This document shows, one piece after another, positions 39,863 through 48,985 of a stretch of 64,000 bases of DNA. Source of the DNA: Pigmentiphaga litoralis (GTDB lineage: Bacteria > Pseudomonadota > Gammaproteobacteria > Burkholderiales > Burkholderiaceae_B); the NCBI RefSeq assembly GCF_014651835.1, contig NZ_BMXQ01000001.1:62001-126000 (forward strand), written 5' to 3'. Within the stretch, counting starts at the first letter, position 1. Each line of letters opens with the position of its first letter. The position numbers and the translations under genes are program-made. The notes beneath the pieces were generated by a model that was not told the origin of the DNA, ran no database searches, and saw only the letters and a program-made list of their open reading frames with translations.

Positions 39863-40357
39863 TCAGTCCTTTTTCGCCAGCGACTCCAGCGCGTCCCCCG
39901 TCATGCGCACGATGCGCCATTCCGGCATCACCACCGCGCCCATCGCCTCGTAGAAATCGATGGCTGGCTGGTTCCAGTCCAGCACGCTCCACTCGAAGCG
40001 CGCACACCCGCGTTCCACCGCCAGCGCGGCCAGACGCGTCAGCATCGCCTTGCCAAGGCCCTTGCCGCGATGGTCTGGATGCACGTACAGGTCTTCCAGA
40101 TAGAGCCCCTTGCGGCCAAGGAAGGTCGAATAGTTGTGAAAGAAGAGGGCGTACCCAATCACGGCGCCATCGACCTCGGTCGTCAGGCATTCCGCGGCAG
40201 GGTGCGGGCCGAACAGCGCGTCCTGCAGAAGTTCGTCGGTCGCAATAAACAGATGCGTCAGTTTTTCGTACTCGGCCAAGCCGCGCATCAGGTCGGTGAT
40301 CGGGCCGACGTCGGCAGGGGTGGCGGCGCGGACGTGCTGGGCGGGCAGAGTGGACAT
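39863..40357 (-). CDS. GNAT family N-acetyltransferase
   Basis: A 164-residue GNAT protein. The acetyl-CoA-binding motif A is LEDLYVHPDHRGKGLGKAML (residues about 84-103), followed by RFEWSVLDWNQPAIDFYEAMGA, the typical motif B. It resembles the diamine/spermidine-type and thialysine N-acetyltransferase branch (TPADVGPITDLMRGLAEYEKL at the N-terminus), which acetylate small amines. The substrate is not certain. The gene is alone, convergent with the chemoreceptor. Confidence 0.85.
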   Translation of the reverse strand: MSTLPAQHVRAATPADVGPITDLMRGLAEYEKLTHLFIATDELLQDALFGPHPAAECLTTEVDGAVIGYALFFHNYSTFLGRKGLYLEDLYVHPDHRGKGLGKAMLTRLAALAVERGCARFEWSVLDWNQPAIDFYEAMGAVVMPEWRIVRMTGDALESLAKKD

Positions 40358-40502
40358 GGTTCGGCGGGTGAAGTGAGGCGACGGGCTGAGATTCTAGCCG
40401 ACCGGTCCGATCAGCTCCCGACATGCGTTGCAGCATGTCGACGACCGCGGTCCCCGGGATATCCCTGTCCGTAAAAATACGACACGTGTGCCGATTTTCT
40501 GT

Positions 40503-40524
40503 AACAATACGCGTTCTCATTTAC
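40503..40524 (+). promoter_or_regulatory. Weak candidate Fur box before the TonB receptor
   Basis: The stretch ending TTCTCATTTAC resembles half of a Fur site; aligned with the 19-bp consensus only 10 positions match. Its place 21-42 bases before the start fits iron repression, but the sequence alone is weak. Confidence 0.3.
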
Positions 40525-40544
40525 ATCCACCCCGGACCGCGTTC

Positions 40545-42815
40545 ATGCCTGCTCGCCGCTTCATCCTCCGCCCCCACATGATCGCGACTTTGCTCGCCCT
40601 GCAAACGCTCAGCGCTCATGCGCAATTAACGGCGCAATCAACGGCGCAATCAACGGCGCCGTCTGCGGCACAGCCGTCGGCCGAAGCCACCACGCTGTCG
40701 ACCGTGAACGTCAACGCCAGCGCCGACGCCTCGGCCGAAGGCGTGCCGGAAGCCTACGCAGGCGGGCAGGTGGCTCGCGGCGGCCGTGTCGGCATCCTTG
40801 GCAACCTCGACACCATGAGCACGCCGTTCACCAGCACCAGCTACACCAACGAGCTGATCCAGGACCAGCAGGCACAAAGCGTCGCCGACGTGCTGCTCAA
40901 CGACCCGTCGGTGCGCAGCGCGCGCGGCTTCGGCAACTTCCAGGAACTGTATGTGGTGCGCGGCTTTCCGGTGTATTCGGACGACATCTCGTACAACGGC
41001 CTGTACGGCATGCTCCCCCGCCAATACATCGCGTCCGAATTCTTTGAACGCGTCGAAGTCCTGCGCGGCGCAAACACCTTCTTGAACGGCGCGGCACCGG
41101 CCGGCAGCGGCATCGGCGGCGCCATCAACCTGCTGCCCAAGCGCGCGCCCAACGAACCGCTGAACCGCGTGGGCTTCGGCCTGCAGACCGGCGGCCAGAA
41201 GTCGGTCAACTTCGACTTTGCCCGTCGTTTTGGTCCGGACGACAGCGTCGGCCTGCGGCTGATCGGCGCTCGCCGCGATGGCGGGACGGGTGTGGATCGC
41301 GAAGAACGCGAAGTGTCGGCCATGGGCATCGGCCTGGACTGGCGCGGCTCGCGGGCGCGTCTGTCCGCCGACGTGGGTTACCAGAACAGCACCTTGAACG
41401 CAGGTCGGCCCAGTGTCACGCCCCTGGCCGGCGCGCCGATCCCGCGCGCGCCAGATGCGTCGTCCAACTTTGCGCAGCCTTGGACGGTCGCCAAGGAACG
41501 CGACACGTTTGCGACCTTGCGTGGCGAATACGACATTACCGATCAGGTGACGGCGTGGGCGGCGGGCGGGGTGCGGCGAGGGAGTGAATTCAATTCGTTG
41601 GCCAATCCGCGGGTGTTGAACGCCGCGGGGGATACCACGGCCTCGCGTTTCGATAACGCGCGCGAAGACCGCATCAGCACCGGCGAAATTGGCTTGCGTG
41701 CCAAGGTGCGCACTGGCAGCGTGGGGCACACAATCGTCGCGTCCGTTACGACGTACAACTCGCGGTCCGCCAACGCCTTCGTGACCGCGCCTGCAGCCAA
41801 TGCCACATTGAGCAACCTGTACGCGCCCATCGACCGGCTGCCTGCCGGGCTGGGAACGCCGTCCAACGACATGACCAACCCGTCGTTGACCAACAAGGTC
41901 GAGACCCGCAGCTTCGCGTTGGCCGACACCCTGGCGTTCTATGACGACCGGGTGCTGCTCACCTTGGGGCTGCGCCGCCAGACACTCGAGCAGACCAGCT
42001 ACGCCTACACCACGCTGGCTCCGTCGCCCACGTCGGACAAGACCAGGATCACGCCGGTTGCAGGCGTCATCTTCAAGGCCACCAACTGGATGTCGGTGTA
42101 CGGCAACTACATCGAAGGCCTGGTGCGCGGTCCGATAGCCCCTGCATTGACCAGCAACTTCGAGGTCAGCAATCGAGGCGAAATCTTTGCCCCCTACGTT
42201 GCCAAGCAAAAGGAGATCGGCGCCAAGTTCGATGCGGGCCGTATCGGGGGCAGCGTGGCGTTCTTCCACACGACCCAGCCCATCTCTGGCTACACGCCTA
42301 ACGTGGTCGCTCCTGGCGCCATGCCCACCGTTCTGTTCGGCCCGTATGGCGAGCAACGCAATCGCGGTCTGGAATTTTCCGTGTACGGCGAGCCGGTACG
42401 CGGCGTACGCGTGCTGGGCGGCCTGACCTTGCTGGATGCCGAGCAGACGAAGACCCAGAACGGCGCCACGGACGGCAAAGACGTCATCGGCGTGCCGGAG
42501 CGCCAGTTGAACATTGGCGCCGAATGGGACATCCCAGGCGTACGCAACCTGGCCGTCAACGCCCGCGCGGTCTACACGTCCAAGCAGTTCGCGAACGCCA
42601 CCAACACGCAAACCGTGCCGTCATGGACCCGCTTCGACCTGGGCGCGCGCTACCTGATCGACATCGGCAACAACCGCACGCTGACGATGCGGGCACGCAT
42701 CGACAACCTGTTCGACCGCAACTACTGGGCATCGGCAGGCGGCTCGCCGGGGTCGAACTACCTCGTGCTGGGCGCGCCGCGGACGTTCTACGTGACCGGC
42801 ACCATCGACTTCTAA
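40545..42815 (+). CDS. TonB-dependent siderophore receptor
   Basis: A 756-residue outer-membrane receptor. A signal peptide ends near SAHAQ, then comes a short low-complexity stretch, the plug domain (LLNDPSVRSARGFGNFQELYVVRGFPV, FFERVEVLRGANTFLNGAAPAGSGIGGAINLLPKR) and a beta-barrel ending in the expected terminal Phe. It imports ferric siderophores using TonB energy. ATG 40545 starts a good signal peptide; the upstream frame is longer but not secretory. The PepSY protein follows after 12 bases, a frequent pairing in xenosiderophore uptake. No siderophore synthesis genes lie nearby. Confidence 0.92.
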   Translation: MPARRFILRPHMIATLLALQTLSAHAQLTAQSTAQSTAPSAAQPSAEATTLSTVNVNASADASAEGVPEAYAGGQVARGGRVGILGNLDTMSTPFTSTSYTNELIQDQQAQSVADVLLNDPSVRSARGFGNFQELYVVRGFPVYSDDISYNGLYGMLPRQYIASEFFERVEVLRGANTFLNGAAPAGSGIGGAINLLPKRAPNEPLNRVGFGLQTGGQKSVNFDFARRFGPDDSVGLRLIGARRDGGTGVDREEREVSAMGIGLDWRGSRARLSADVGYQNSTLNAGRPSVTPLAGAPIPRAPDASSNFAQPWTVAKERDTFATLRGEYDITDQVTAWAAGGVRRGSEFNSLANPRVLNAAGDTTASRFDNAREDRISTGEIGLRAKVRTGSVGHTIVASVTTYNSRSANAFVTAPAANATLSNLYAPIDRLPAGLGTPSNDMTNPSLTNKVETRSFALADTLAFYDDRVLLTLGLRRQTLEQTSYAYTTLAPSPTSDKTRITPVAGVIFKATNWMSVYGNYIEGLVRGPIAPALTSNFEVSNRGEIFAPYVAKQKEIGAKFDAGRIGGSVAFFHTTQPISGYTPNVVAPGAMPTVLFGPYGEQRNRGLEFSVYGEPVRGVRVLGGLTLLDAEQTKTQNGATDGKDVIGVPERQLNIGAEWDIPGVRNLAVNARAVYTSKQFANATNTQTVPSWTRFDLGARYLIDIGNNRTLTMRARIDNLFDRNYWASAGGSPGSNYLVLGAPRTFYVTGTIDF
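40621..40656 (+). repeat. Three tandem 12-bp repeats in the TonB receptor
   Basis: Three copies of CGCAATCAACGG (the first with one change) lie just after the signal-peptide region and encode a Q-[LS]-T-A repeat. Copy number could vary without shifting frame. Confidence 0.8.
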
Positions 42816-42827
42816 GGAAACACACCC

Positions 42828-44063
42828 ATGCGCAGGGCCTTGACCCTTATTCATCGATGGGCGGGCCTGACGGTTGCGCTGTTCCTCATCGTCGCCGGCC
42901 TGACCGGCGCCATCACCTCGTGGGACCACGAACTCGACGAGTGGTTGAACGAGGATCTTTATAAAACCGACAGCCGCGGCGAATTCCGGAACCCCCTGGA
43001 CCTCGCCGCCGCCATCGAAGCCGCCGACCCGCGCGCCCGCGTCACCTACGTCGCCCTGAATTTCGAGGAAGGCCACAACGCCGGCTACTTCGTCGAACCC
43101 CGCATCGACCCCGCCACCGGCACCCCCTACGCGCTCGGCTACAACGCCGTCTTCGTCGACCCCGTCACCGCCAGAATCGCCGGCCAACGCGACACCACCG
43201 CCGTGTCCCTGTCCCGCGAAAACCTCATGCCGTTCTTGCGGACGGTGCATTACAGCCTGCACATCCCCAGCATGTGGGGCACCGACCGCATCGGCTACTG
43301 GATCATGGGCACCGTCGCGCTGATCTGGCTGATCGACAGCTTTGTCGGCTTCTACCTGACGACACCGCGCAAACTGCGGCTGCCTTCGATTCCCCATCGG
43401 CGTGATGCCGCGACCTGGTGGCAACGATGGAAACCCGCGTGGATGGTGCGGCGGAGGGCAGGGGGCTACAAGCTGAACTTTGACCTGCACCGGGCAGGCG
43501 GGTTGTGGGTGTGGGGCATCATCATTGTGGTGGCCTTTACCTCGTTCTCGTTGAATCTGTACCGCGAGGTGTTTTATCCGGTGCTGTCTTTGGTTTCCAA
43601 GACCACGCCTGGGCCGTATGAGACGCGAACGATGGCGCCGCTAGGGACATTCATCGAACCCAAACTGAGCTTCGCGCAAGTCGTGCCGATGGCCGCGTTG
43701 GCCGCGAAGGAACGCGGCTTCGCCACGCCGCCGGGTGGGGTGTATTACGAAGGGCGGTATGGGTTCTATAACGTGTCGTTCTTTAACCCTGGCGGCGATC
43801 ATGACCAGGGCGGCATGGGCCTGTCGAATCTTTATCTGGATGCGAACACCGGCGCAGTGCTGAGCGAGAACCAGCCCTGGAAGGGAACGGTGGCCGATGT
43901 GTTCGTGCAGTTGCAGTTCCCGCTGCATTCCGGACGCATTCTGGGAATGCCGGGGCGGATCATGATGTCGTTGATGGGGTTGATGGTGGCGATGTTATCG
44001 GTGACGGGGGTGGTGATCTGGGCGAAGAAGCGGCGGGCGCGGGTGCTGCAGGCAAGAATTTGA
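42828..44063 (+). CDS. PepSY-associated TM helix protein (iron-uptake accessory)
   Basis: A 411-residue inner-membrane protein of the PepSY_TM family with four hydrophobic segments (about 12-33, 160-182, 222-245, 379-400) and two periplasmic parts. HRWAGLTVALFLIVAGLTGAITSW and LHRAGGLWVWGIIIVVAFTSFSLNLY are the duplicated family motifs, with the histidines likely binding haem. Relatives sit beside siderophore receptors and may reduce or release iron. It forms a two-gene operon with the receptor. Base composition drops sharply right after its stop. Confidence 0.9.
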   Translation: MRRALTLIHRWAGLTVALFLIVAGLTGAITSWDHELDEWLNEDLYKTDSRGEFRNPLDLAAAIEAADPRARVTYVALNFEEGHNAGYFVEPRIDPATGTPYALGYNAVFVDPVTARIAGQRDTTAVSLSRENLMPFLRTVHYSLHIPSMWGTDRIGYWIMGTVALIWLIDSFVGFYLTTPRKLRLPSIPHRRDAATWWQRWKPAWMVRRRAGGYKLNFDLHRAGGLWVWGIIIVVAFTSFSLNLYREVFYPVLSLVSKTTPGPYETRTMAPLGTFIEPKLSFAQVVPMAALAAKERGFATPPGGVYYEGRYGFYNVSFFNPGGDHDQGGMGLSNLYLDANTGAVLSENQPWKGTVADVFVQLQFPLHSGRILGMPGRIMMSLMGLMVAMLSVTGVVIWAKKRRARVLQARI

Positions 44064-44153
44064 CCGGTTCTAGTCGGTCAACCTTAGTTCTGTGACCCGG
44101 GTACGCCTATTGATTTCGTTGATCGTATTTGTCTGATTCGAAAATAATTGTCT

Positions 44154-45689
44154 TCAGCTTGCCTTAAATTCCCTGCTCTGAAAAAACGCAAAGGCCGAAC
44201 CCTCATCGCCTTGGGACATGCGTAACTCTCCTGATTGTTCGTCGATCTCCGAATGAAAATTTCGAAGGTCAACCGAGACAGGTATTGTTCCAAGGTCAGT
44301 TCCTGCAACGATGAACTGCAAGGTAGTGTCCAGCCTAAATACCGCTGAAGTTAGATCGGTTGGTAGGGCGGCGGAGCCTATAGTGATTGGCCCGATTAAA
44401 ACGGGGCAGCGTTCACCCTTCAACAAGTTGTATGCCAAGTTGACATCCCTCATATCTTCAAGAGAAAAGGCAAACTCTCTCGGAAGGACGAACTCTGAGT
44501 CCAGAGCTCTAGCTATTCTGCTCAAGCGGCCTAGGGTAGATGCATATGCGAGTAGTGGACTTAGCTTTTTTACGTCAAACTCCGACGCAGTCATGGGGAT
44601 CCGTTTGTGCTCGAAGCAGAACTCGAGCCGCATCGTTCTGGCAGAAAGGACCTCGTGCGCCCAATCGCCAATTTGTCCTAGGTCATCCAGCTCTCGGAGC
44701 GGACGCTTATAAATTGAGTCTTCGCGATAGCTAAGCGTGAGGGTGACCTTACCCTCTCGCAACAGACGAGCCTGAAAGGTAAATAGCGACGAGTCTTCCT
44801 CGGGATCAAATGCGATGCCGCCTTGACCTGCGTACTTCCGGCAGTTAAATGACAATGGTGGAGCCGAGTTTATGGTGTATTTTTCGCCAGGATAAATACG
44901 CACTATTGCTTTTGTCGTTGTAGAAGGTGTTATTGACAGTATCCCTACATTCGAATCATCCATGCCCAATTCGGTCATCAACGCTGATCCGCCGAAGCGT
45001 ATCGAAACCCCGTCAATTTCGGCAGGTGTTCCAAAACGCACGGATTCTGCTAGTTGCTCGGCGCCGCGTTGAGAGCCAGCAAGCGTAAGCTCAAATGGCA
45101 CTTTGACTGAATGGTCTTTTGGCGCCAAGTGGTAGCTCTCGTGCCCGTTTTTGACTTCGACTTTGACGGCTAGACGCGGGTCAATCGACGAGAGGTGTTG
45201 CTCTCGCTCCATTGCTAGGTCTGCAAGAGCGGTGCTCCTCTCGGCAAGCGGCTTGAAGATCTGTTTTAGGTAAGCGACGAAGTCGTCCTTGTCCTCCAGC
45301 CTCTGAGTTTTGGGTATGTTTATCCTAGCTGTGCCGTCGCCCGACAAACGTTTGCCGTGAGCAGTCGCCCAATCCTGAACGTGCAGCCAATATAGTGCGC
45401 CATCTCCCGTAACCCTAACGATGAAGACGGGTATTGGATTTCGTGCGTACTGCCGGAGGCGTGACTTCGCTACAGGAGCTATGACGTTGCCGTGTTTCTT
45501 GTTTTCAGCAGTCGCTTTAGCCTGCACCAAGAACCGATGTCCGCCAAATTCAGCGATATCCGGTTCAACAGTTAGGTCATATCCAACATCTATAAGATCT
45601 TTTCCTACTGTCCAGGACCACGTAATGAACAACCGCCCAACATCGATCTCGCCAAGTCTGCCTGTTCGTTCGGTGCTTGCAAAGTTCAT
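44154..45689 (-). CDS. DUF4365 domain protein, PD-(D/E)XK nuclease-like
   Basis: A 511-residue protein of unknown function. The first 150 residues are a DUF4365 domain with the pattern of a PD-(D/E)XK nuclease: Glu14 in GRLGEIDVGR, Asp38 in VGYDLTVEP and the Gln56-Ala-Lys58 of FLVQAKAT. RLRQYARNPIPVFIVRV and GALYWLHVQDW extend the domain. Residues about 160-510 have no family I recognise and may bind a substrate or partner. The gene is AT-richer and uses codons unlike its neighbours, so it was probably acquired. No partner gene or integrase is beside it. An antiviral role is only a guess. Confidence 0.75.
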   Translation of the reverse strand: MNFASTERTGRLGEIDVGRLFITWSWTVGKDLIDVGYDLTVEPDIAEFGGHRFLVQAKATAENKKHGNVIAPVAKSRLRQYARNPIPVFIVRVTGDGALYWLHVQDWATAHGKRLSGDGTARINIPKTQRLEDKDDFVAYLKQIFKPLAERSTALADLAMEREQHLSSIDPRLAVKVEVKNGHESYHLAPKDHSVKVPFELTLAGSQRGAEQLAESVRFGTPAEIDGVSIRFGGSALMTELGMDDSNVGILSITPSTTTKAIVRIYPGEKYTINSAPPLSFNCRKYAGQGGIAFDPEEDSSLFTFQARLLREGKVTLTLSYREDSIYKRPLRELDDLGQIGDWAHEVLSARTMRLEFCFEHKRIPMTASEFDVKKLSPLLAYASTLGRLSRIARALDSEFVLPREFAFSLEDMRDVNLAYNLLKGERCPVLIGPITIGSAALPTDLTSAVFRLDTTLQFIVAGTDLGTIPVSVDLRNFHSEIDEQSGELRMSQGDEGSAFAFFQSREFKAS

Positions 45690-46245
45690 CTGCGATGTAT
45701 GCCTTGGTCGAATATGCGAAACGAATTAAATAGAGACCGAACCATTTTACTCTTGAAAAGATTACGGCACTCACCCTATCCGCCCGCACTCTCACAAATA
45801 ATCGCGGCACGAAATAGTTTATCGAATAATCGTCATCGATCTGAGTGCCGTCCTTAGAAGATGTCGACATAAGTGCACTCTCTAGAGTGGGAACTCGGCG
45901 TATGACGAAACATATCTCGAATTCCGCCTTGGAGCACCTAGCAGCGTGAAATTCTAGGCGGCATTATGTGTACCGCTGCTGTCGAGACTACTTTCAAAGT
46001 GCAGGGTGCCTACTGCCAACGATCTTCGTGCGTCGGCCATCGACAACGTTGGTGCGTCGAGGCGTGCGTTGTGGGTTGACACGCGGAAGCACCCGCGCGA
46101 ACATCCCTCCGGATGACGCAGTGCACCAGTCTCTCGGTTGCCGCGCATTTTCGTTCCGGTCGCCGCGGCGCTTCAACCTTCGGCGCGACCTATCCAGCTC
46201 ACAGCGCCCGCAGTGGTGAGCGATTGACTCTCAGACAGGATCGGC
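45690..46245. other. Intergenic region upstream of the DUF4365 gene
   Basis: About 550 bases. The left half is AT-rich like the DUF4365 gene and must contain its promoter. A leftward frame from 45870 (beginning MSTSSKDGTQIDDDYSINY) runs into that gene in another frame and could be a fragment of an older neighbour; I do not call it a gene. The right half, from about 46000, returns to high GC with no clear ORF. No direct repeats or integrase remnant marking the edges were found. Confidence 0.5.
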
Positions 46246-47442
46246 ATGGAAGCCTATGTTCTTGACTGGGCCAATCTTCTGCTGCGCTGGCTCCACATCA
46301 TTGTGGCCATCGCCTGGATAGGCTCTTCCTTCTACTTCGTCTGGCTCGACAACAGCCTCCTCAAGCCGCAAGACCCGGCGCTCCTGAACAAAGGCGTATC
46401 GGGTGAGTTGTGGGCGGTGCACGGCGGCGGTTTCTACAATCCCCAGAAATACATGGTGGCGCCCAAGCGGTTGCCCGAGCATCTGCACTGGTTCTATTGG
46501 GAAAGCTACTTCACGTGGATGTCGGGCTTTGCGCTCTTCCTGACCCTGTACCTGTTCAACGCGCAAACCTACCTGATCGACAAGAATGTGTTCGACTGGA
46601 GCCCGGTGGCGGCGGTCAGCGCGGCGCTGGCGATGCTGGTGGTGGGCTGGGTGGTCTATCACGTCATCTGTACGATGGCTGGCACCGAAGAGGGGTCGGA
46701 CCTGAAGGTGGGCATTGCGGTCAGCGTATTTATCGTGCTGGCGTCGTGGGTGGCCTGTCAGTTGTTTTCGGGCCGGGCGGCGTTTCTGCTGACCGGCGCG
46801 ATGATCGCGACGATCATGAGCGCGAACGTGCTGATGGTGATCATTCCCGGGCAGCGCAAGGTGGTGGCGGCGATGCGGGCGGGGCAGCCGGTCGATCCGA
46901 TTTATGGAAAGCTGGGCAAGCAGCGCAGCGTCCACAACACCTATTTCACGCTGCCGGTCATTTTCGCGATGCTGTCGAATCACTACAGCATGGTGTATTC
47001 GGCCAAGCACAATTGGATCGTGCTGGTCGTGCTGATGTTGGCGGGTGCGCTGATCCGCCAGTATTTCGTGCTGCGGCATAAGGGTGTGAATCAGGTCGGG
47101 TATCCGATTGCGGGTGTGGCGCTGATTATCGCGATCGCTGTCTGGATTGCTCCGGCATCAGTGACTGCCCCGGCTCCGGCCAAGACAGCATTTACCGAAG
47201 CCGATACCGCGCAGGTGCAGCAGATCATCGGCCAGCGCTGCGCGATGTGTCATAACGCGGTGGTGCAGAACAAGGGTATCCAGCTGGATACGCCTGCCAC
47301 GCTGACCTCGCACGCGCAGGCGGTGTATCAGCAGGCGGTGGTGCAGAAGACCATGCCGATGGCGAATGCGACCGGCATGACGGATGAGGAACGCGCACTG
47401 CTGGGCCGGTGGTTCCTGGCGGGGGCGCCCGCGCCAAAGTAG
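46246..47442 (+). CDS. puuD: Urate hydroxylase PuuD-like membrane protein with cytochrome c domain
   Basis: A 398-residue protein. The first 300 residues carry about eight membrane helices (DUF989/urate oxidase N-terminal type: WLHIIVAIAWIGSSFYFVWLDNSL, LHWFYWESYFTWMSGFALF, with several conserved His). A periplasmic cytochrome c domain with CAMCH (332-336) forms the C-terminus; the axial Met probably lies in TMPMANATGMTDEER. Puu-type enzymes oxidise urate to 5-hydroxyisourate using the respiratory chain. No other purine-degradation genes are in the window, so this copy is detached from its pathway. Confidence 0.9.
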   Translation: MEAYVLDWANLLLRWLHIIVAIAWIGSSFYFVWLDNSLLKPQDPALLNKGVSGELWAVHGGGFYNPQKYMVAPKRLPEHLHWFYWESYFTWMSGFALFLTLYLFNAQTYLIDKNVFDWSPVAAVSAALAMLVVGWVVYHVICTMAGTEEGSDLKVGIAVSVFIVLASWVACQLFSGRAAFLLTGAMIATIMSANVLMVIIPGQRKVVAAMRAGQPVDPIYGKLGKQRSVHNTYFTLPVIFAMLSNHYSMVYSAKHNWIVLVVLMLAGALIRQYFVLRHKGVNQVGYPIAGVALIIAIAVWIAPASVTAPAPAKTAFTEADTAQVQQIIGQRCAMCHNAVVQNKGIQLDTPATLTSHAQAVYQQAVVQKTMPMANATGMTDEERALLGRWFLAGAPAPK

Positions 47443-47484
47443 TCGGGCGGGGTCTTGTCCATCGCGCATTCCCAGGCGCGAATC

Positions 47485-47508
47485 GAGGGCGGCTTGCGGG
47501 CCGCCCTC
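47485..47508 (+). terminator. Terminator-like hairpin after puuD
   Basis: A 9-bp stem GAGGGCGGC/GCCGCCCTC with a 6-base loop; the following T tract is short. Confidence 0.5.
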
Positions 47509-47577
47509 GTCATTTACAATGCCCGGCATGTCTCGCCACCACGGCGAGCCCGGCATTCCAGATAAAAGGGCCTCCCC

Positions 47578-48774
47578 ATGATCATCAAACCGCGCGTGCG
47601 TGGATTCATCTGCGTGACTACCCATCCGGTTGGCTGCGAAGCCAATGTCAAGGAACAGATCGATTACGTGACCGCTCAGGGTCCGATCGCCAATGGGCCG
47701 AAGCGCGTGCTGGTGATCGGTGGTTCGACGGGGTATGGCCTGGCTGCGCGCATTTCCGCTGCGTTCGGGTCGGATGCGGCAACGTTGAGCGTGTTCTTTG
47801 AACGTGCCGGGACCGAATCGAAGCCGGCGACGGCAGGCTGGTACAACACGGCCGCGTTCGAAAAGCTGGCGACGGCCAAGGGTCTGTATGCGCGCGGCAT
47901 CAATGGCGACGCGTTCTCTGACGCCGTGAAGCAGCGCACGATAGCCGTGATCAAGGAAGACCTGGGCCAGGTGGACCTGGTGGTGTATAGCCTGGCATCG
48001 CCGCGCCGCACGCACCCCAAGACGGGGGAAGTCTTCAATTCGACGCTCAAGCCGGTCGGCAAGTCGATCACGGTGCGCGGTATCGATACCGACAAGGAAG
48101 TGGTCAAGGACGTGACGCTGGAGCCGGCCAGCGAAAAGGAAATCGCCGACACCGTGGCCGTGATGGGTGGCGAGGACTGGCAGATGTGGATCGACGCGCT
48201 GCAGGAAGCCGGTGTGCTGGCCGAAGGCGCAAAGACGACTGCCTTTACCTACCTGGGCGAGAAGGTGACGCACGATATTTACTGGAACGGTTCGATTGGC
48301 GCTGCCAAGAAGGATCTGGACCAGAAGGTGCTGGGCATTCGCGAGAAGCTGGCGGCCACGGGTGGCGATGCGCGCGTGTCGGTGCTGAAGGCGGTCGTGA
48401 CACAGGCAAGCTCGGCGATTCCGGTGATGCCGCTGTACCTGTCGTTGCTGTTCAAGGTCATGAAGGCCAAGGGCACGCATGAAGGCTGCATCGAGCAGGT
48501 GTATGGCCTGTACAAGGACAGCCTGTACGGCAGCACCCCGCATCTGGATGAGGAAGGGCGCCTGCGCGCGGACTACAAGGAACTGGACCCGGCGGTGCAG
48601 GAAGAAGTGCAGCGTCTGTGGGATGAGGTCACGACCGAGTCGATTTACACGCAGACGGATTTTGCGGGCTACAAGAAGGACTTTCTGCGCTTGTTCGGCT
48701 TCGAGATCGATGGCGTCGACTACAACGCCGACGTGAACCCGGACGTGCAGATCCCGAACGTCGTCCAGGTGTAA
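47578..48774 (+). CDS. fabV: Enoyl-ACP reductase FabV (trans-2-enoyl-CoA reductase)
   Basis: A 398-residue NADH-dependent reductase completing each round of fatty-acid elongation; FabV enzymes are usually triclosan-resistant. The nucleotide-binding motif [12 protein letters not shown] (48-59) is present. The catalytic pair Tyr235-x8-Lys244 stands at the positions reported for this family, and [19 protein letters not shown] is a signature. It has the usual length. The gene is alone between puuD and the TPP riboswitch and ends 92 bases before the latter's predicted -10. Confidence 0.95.
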   Translation: MIIKPRVRGFICVTTHPVGCEANVKEQIDYVTAQGPIANGPKRVLVIGGSTGYGLAARISAAFGSDAATLSVFFERAGTESKPATAGWYNTAAFEKLATAKGLYARGINGDAFSDAVKQRTIAVIKEDLGQVDLVVYSLASPRRTHPKTGEVFNSTLKPVGKSITVRGIDTDKEVVKDVTLEPASEKEIADTVAVMGGEDWQMWIDALQEAGVLAEGAKTTAFTYLGEKVTHDIYWNGSIGAAKKDLDQKVLGIREKLAATGGDARVSVLKAVVTQASSAIPVMPLYLSLLFKVMKAKGTHEGCIEQVYGLYKDSLYGSTPHLDEEGRLRADYKELDPAVQEEVQRLWDEVTTESIYTQTDFAGYKKDFLRLFGFEIDGVDYNADVNPDVQIPNVVQV

Positions 48775-48866
48775 GGCTGGCGGGTCAAGGGGGGCACCCA
48801 GTCAGCGCCCCGTCATCACCGGGTCATACAAGGCCGGGCGAAAAGACGGCGTTGCCGGGGCAGGGG

Positions 48867-48872
48867 TATACT
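48867..48872 (+). promoter_or_regulatory. Putative -10 box of the TPP-riboswitch operon
   Basis: TATACT, placed so that transcription would begin at about the first bases of the riboswitch P1 stem. No convincing -35 hexamer is visible at 16-18 bases. Confidence 0.4.
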
Positions 48873-48877
48873 GCCTG

Positions 48878-48975
48878 CTGCTCCGGGGTGTGTCCGCGCG
48901 GTTGTTTGCGGACGCTGAGATGACCATACCGAACCCGCGAACTTGACTCGGTTCATACCGACGTAAGAAGAGCTG
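48878..48975 (+). promoter_or_regulatory. TPP (thiamine pyrophosphate) riboswitch
   Basis: The element matches the THI-box layout in order. P1 is GCTC/GAGC (48880-48883 with 48970-48973). CGGGGTG precedes a variable P3 stem GTCCGC/GCGGAC (48892-48897 with 48908-48913). The invariant CTGAGA at 48915-48920 contacts the pyrimidine ring. Then ACC, GAACTTGA, the P5 stem TCGGT/ACCGA (48948-48952 with 48957-48961) and the CATACCGACGTAAGAAG pyrophosphate-binding side follow. It should lower expression of the downstream LuxE/LuxC/ABC/SDR genes when TPP is abundant. P1 is short and the final GGGA of the consensus is changed to AAGA, so affinity may differ from the norm. Confidence 0.88.
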
Positions 48976-48985
48976 TCTGCCGAAC

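Noticed and set aside
40650-42611. Leftward ORF of 653 codons opposite the TonB receptor
   Set aside because: Composition typical of antisense high-GC frames; the receptor frame has plug and barrel motifs.
45577-45870. A 97-codon leftward ORF upstream of the DUF4365 gene
   Set aside because: Its second half overlaps the DUF4365 coding region in another frame; it has no recognisable domain and no good start signal.
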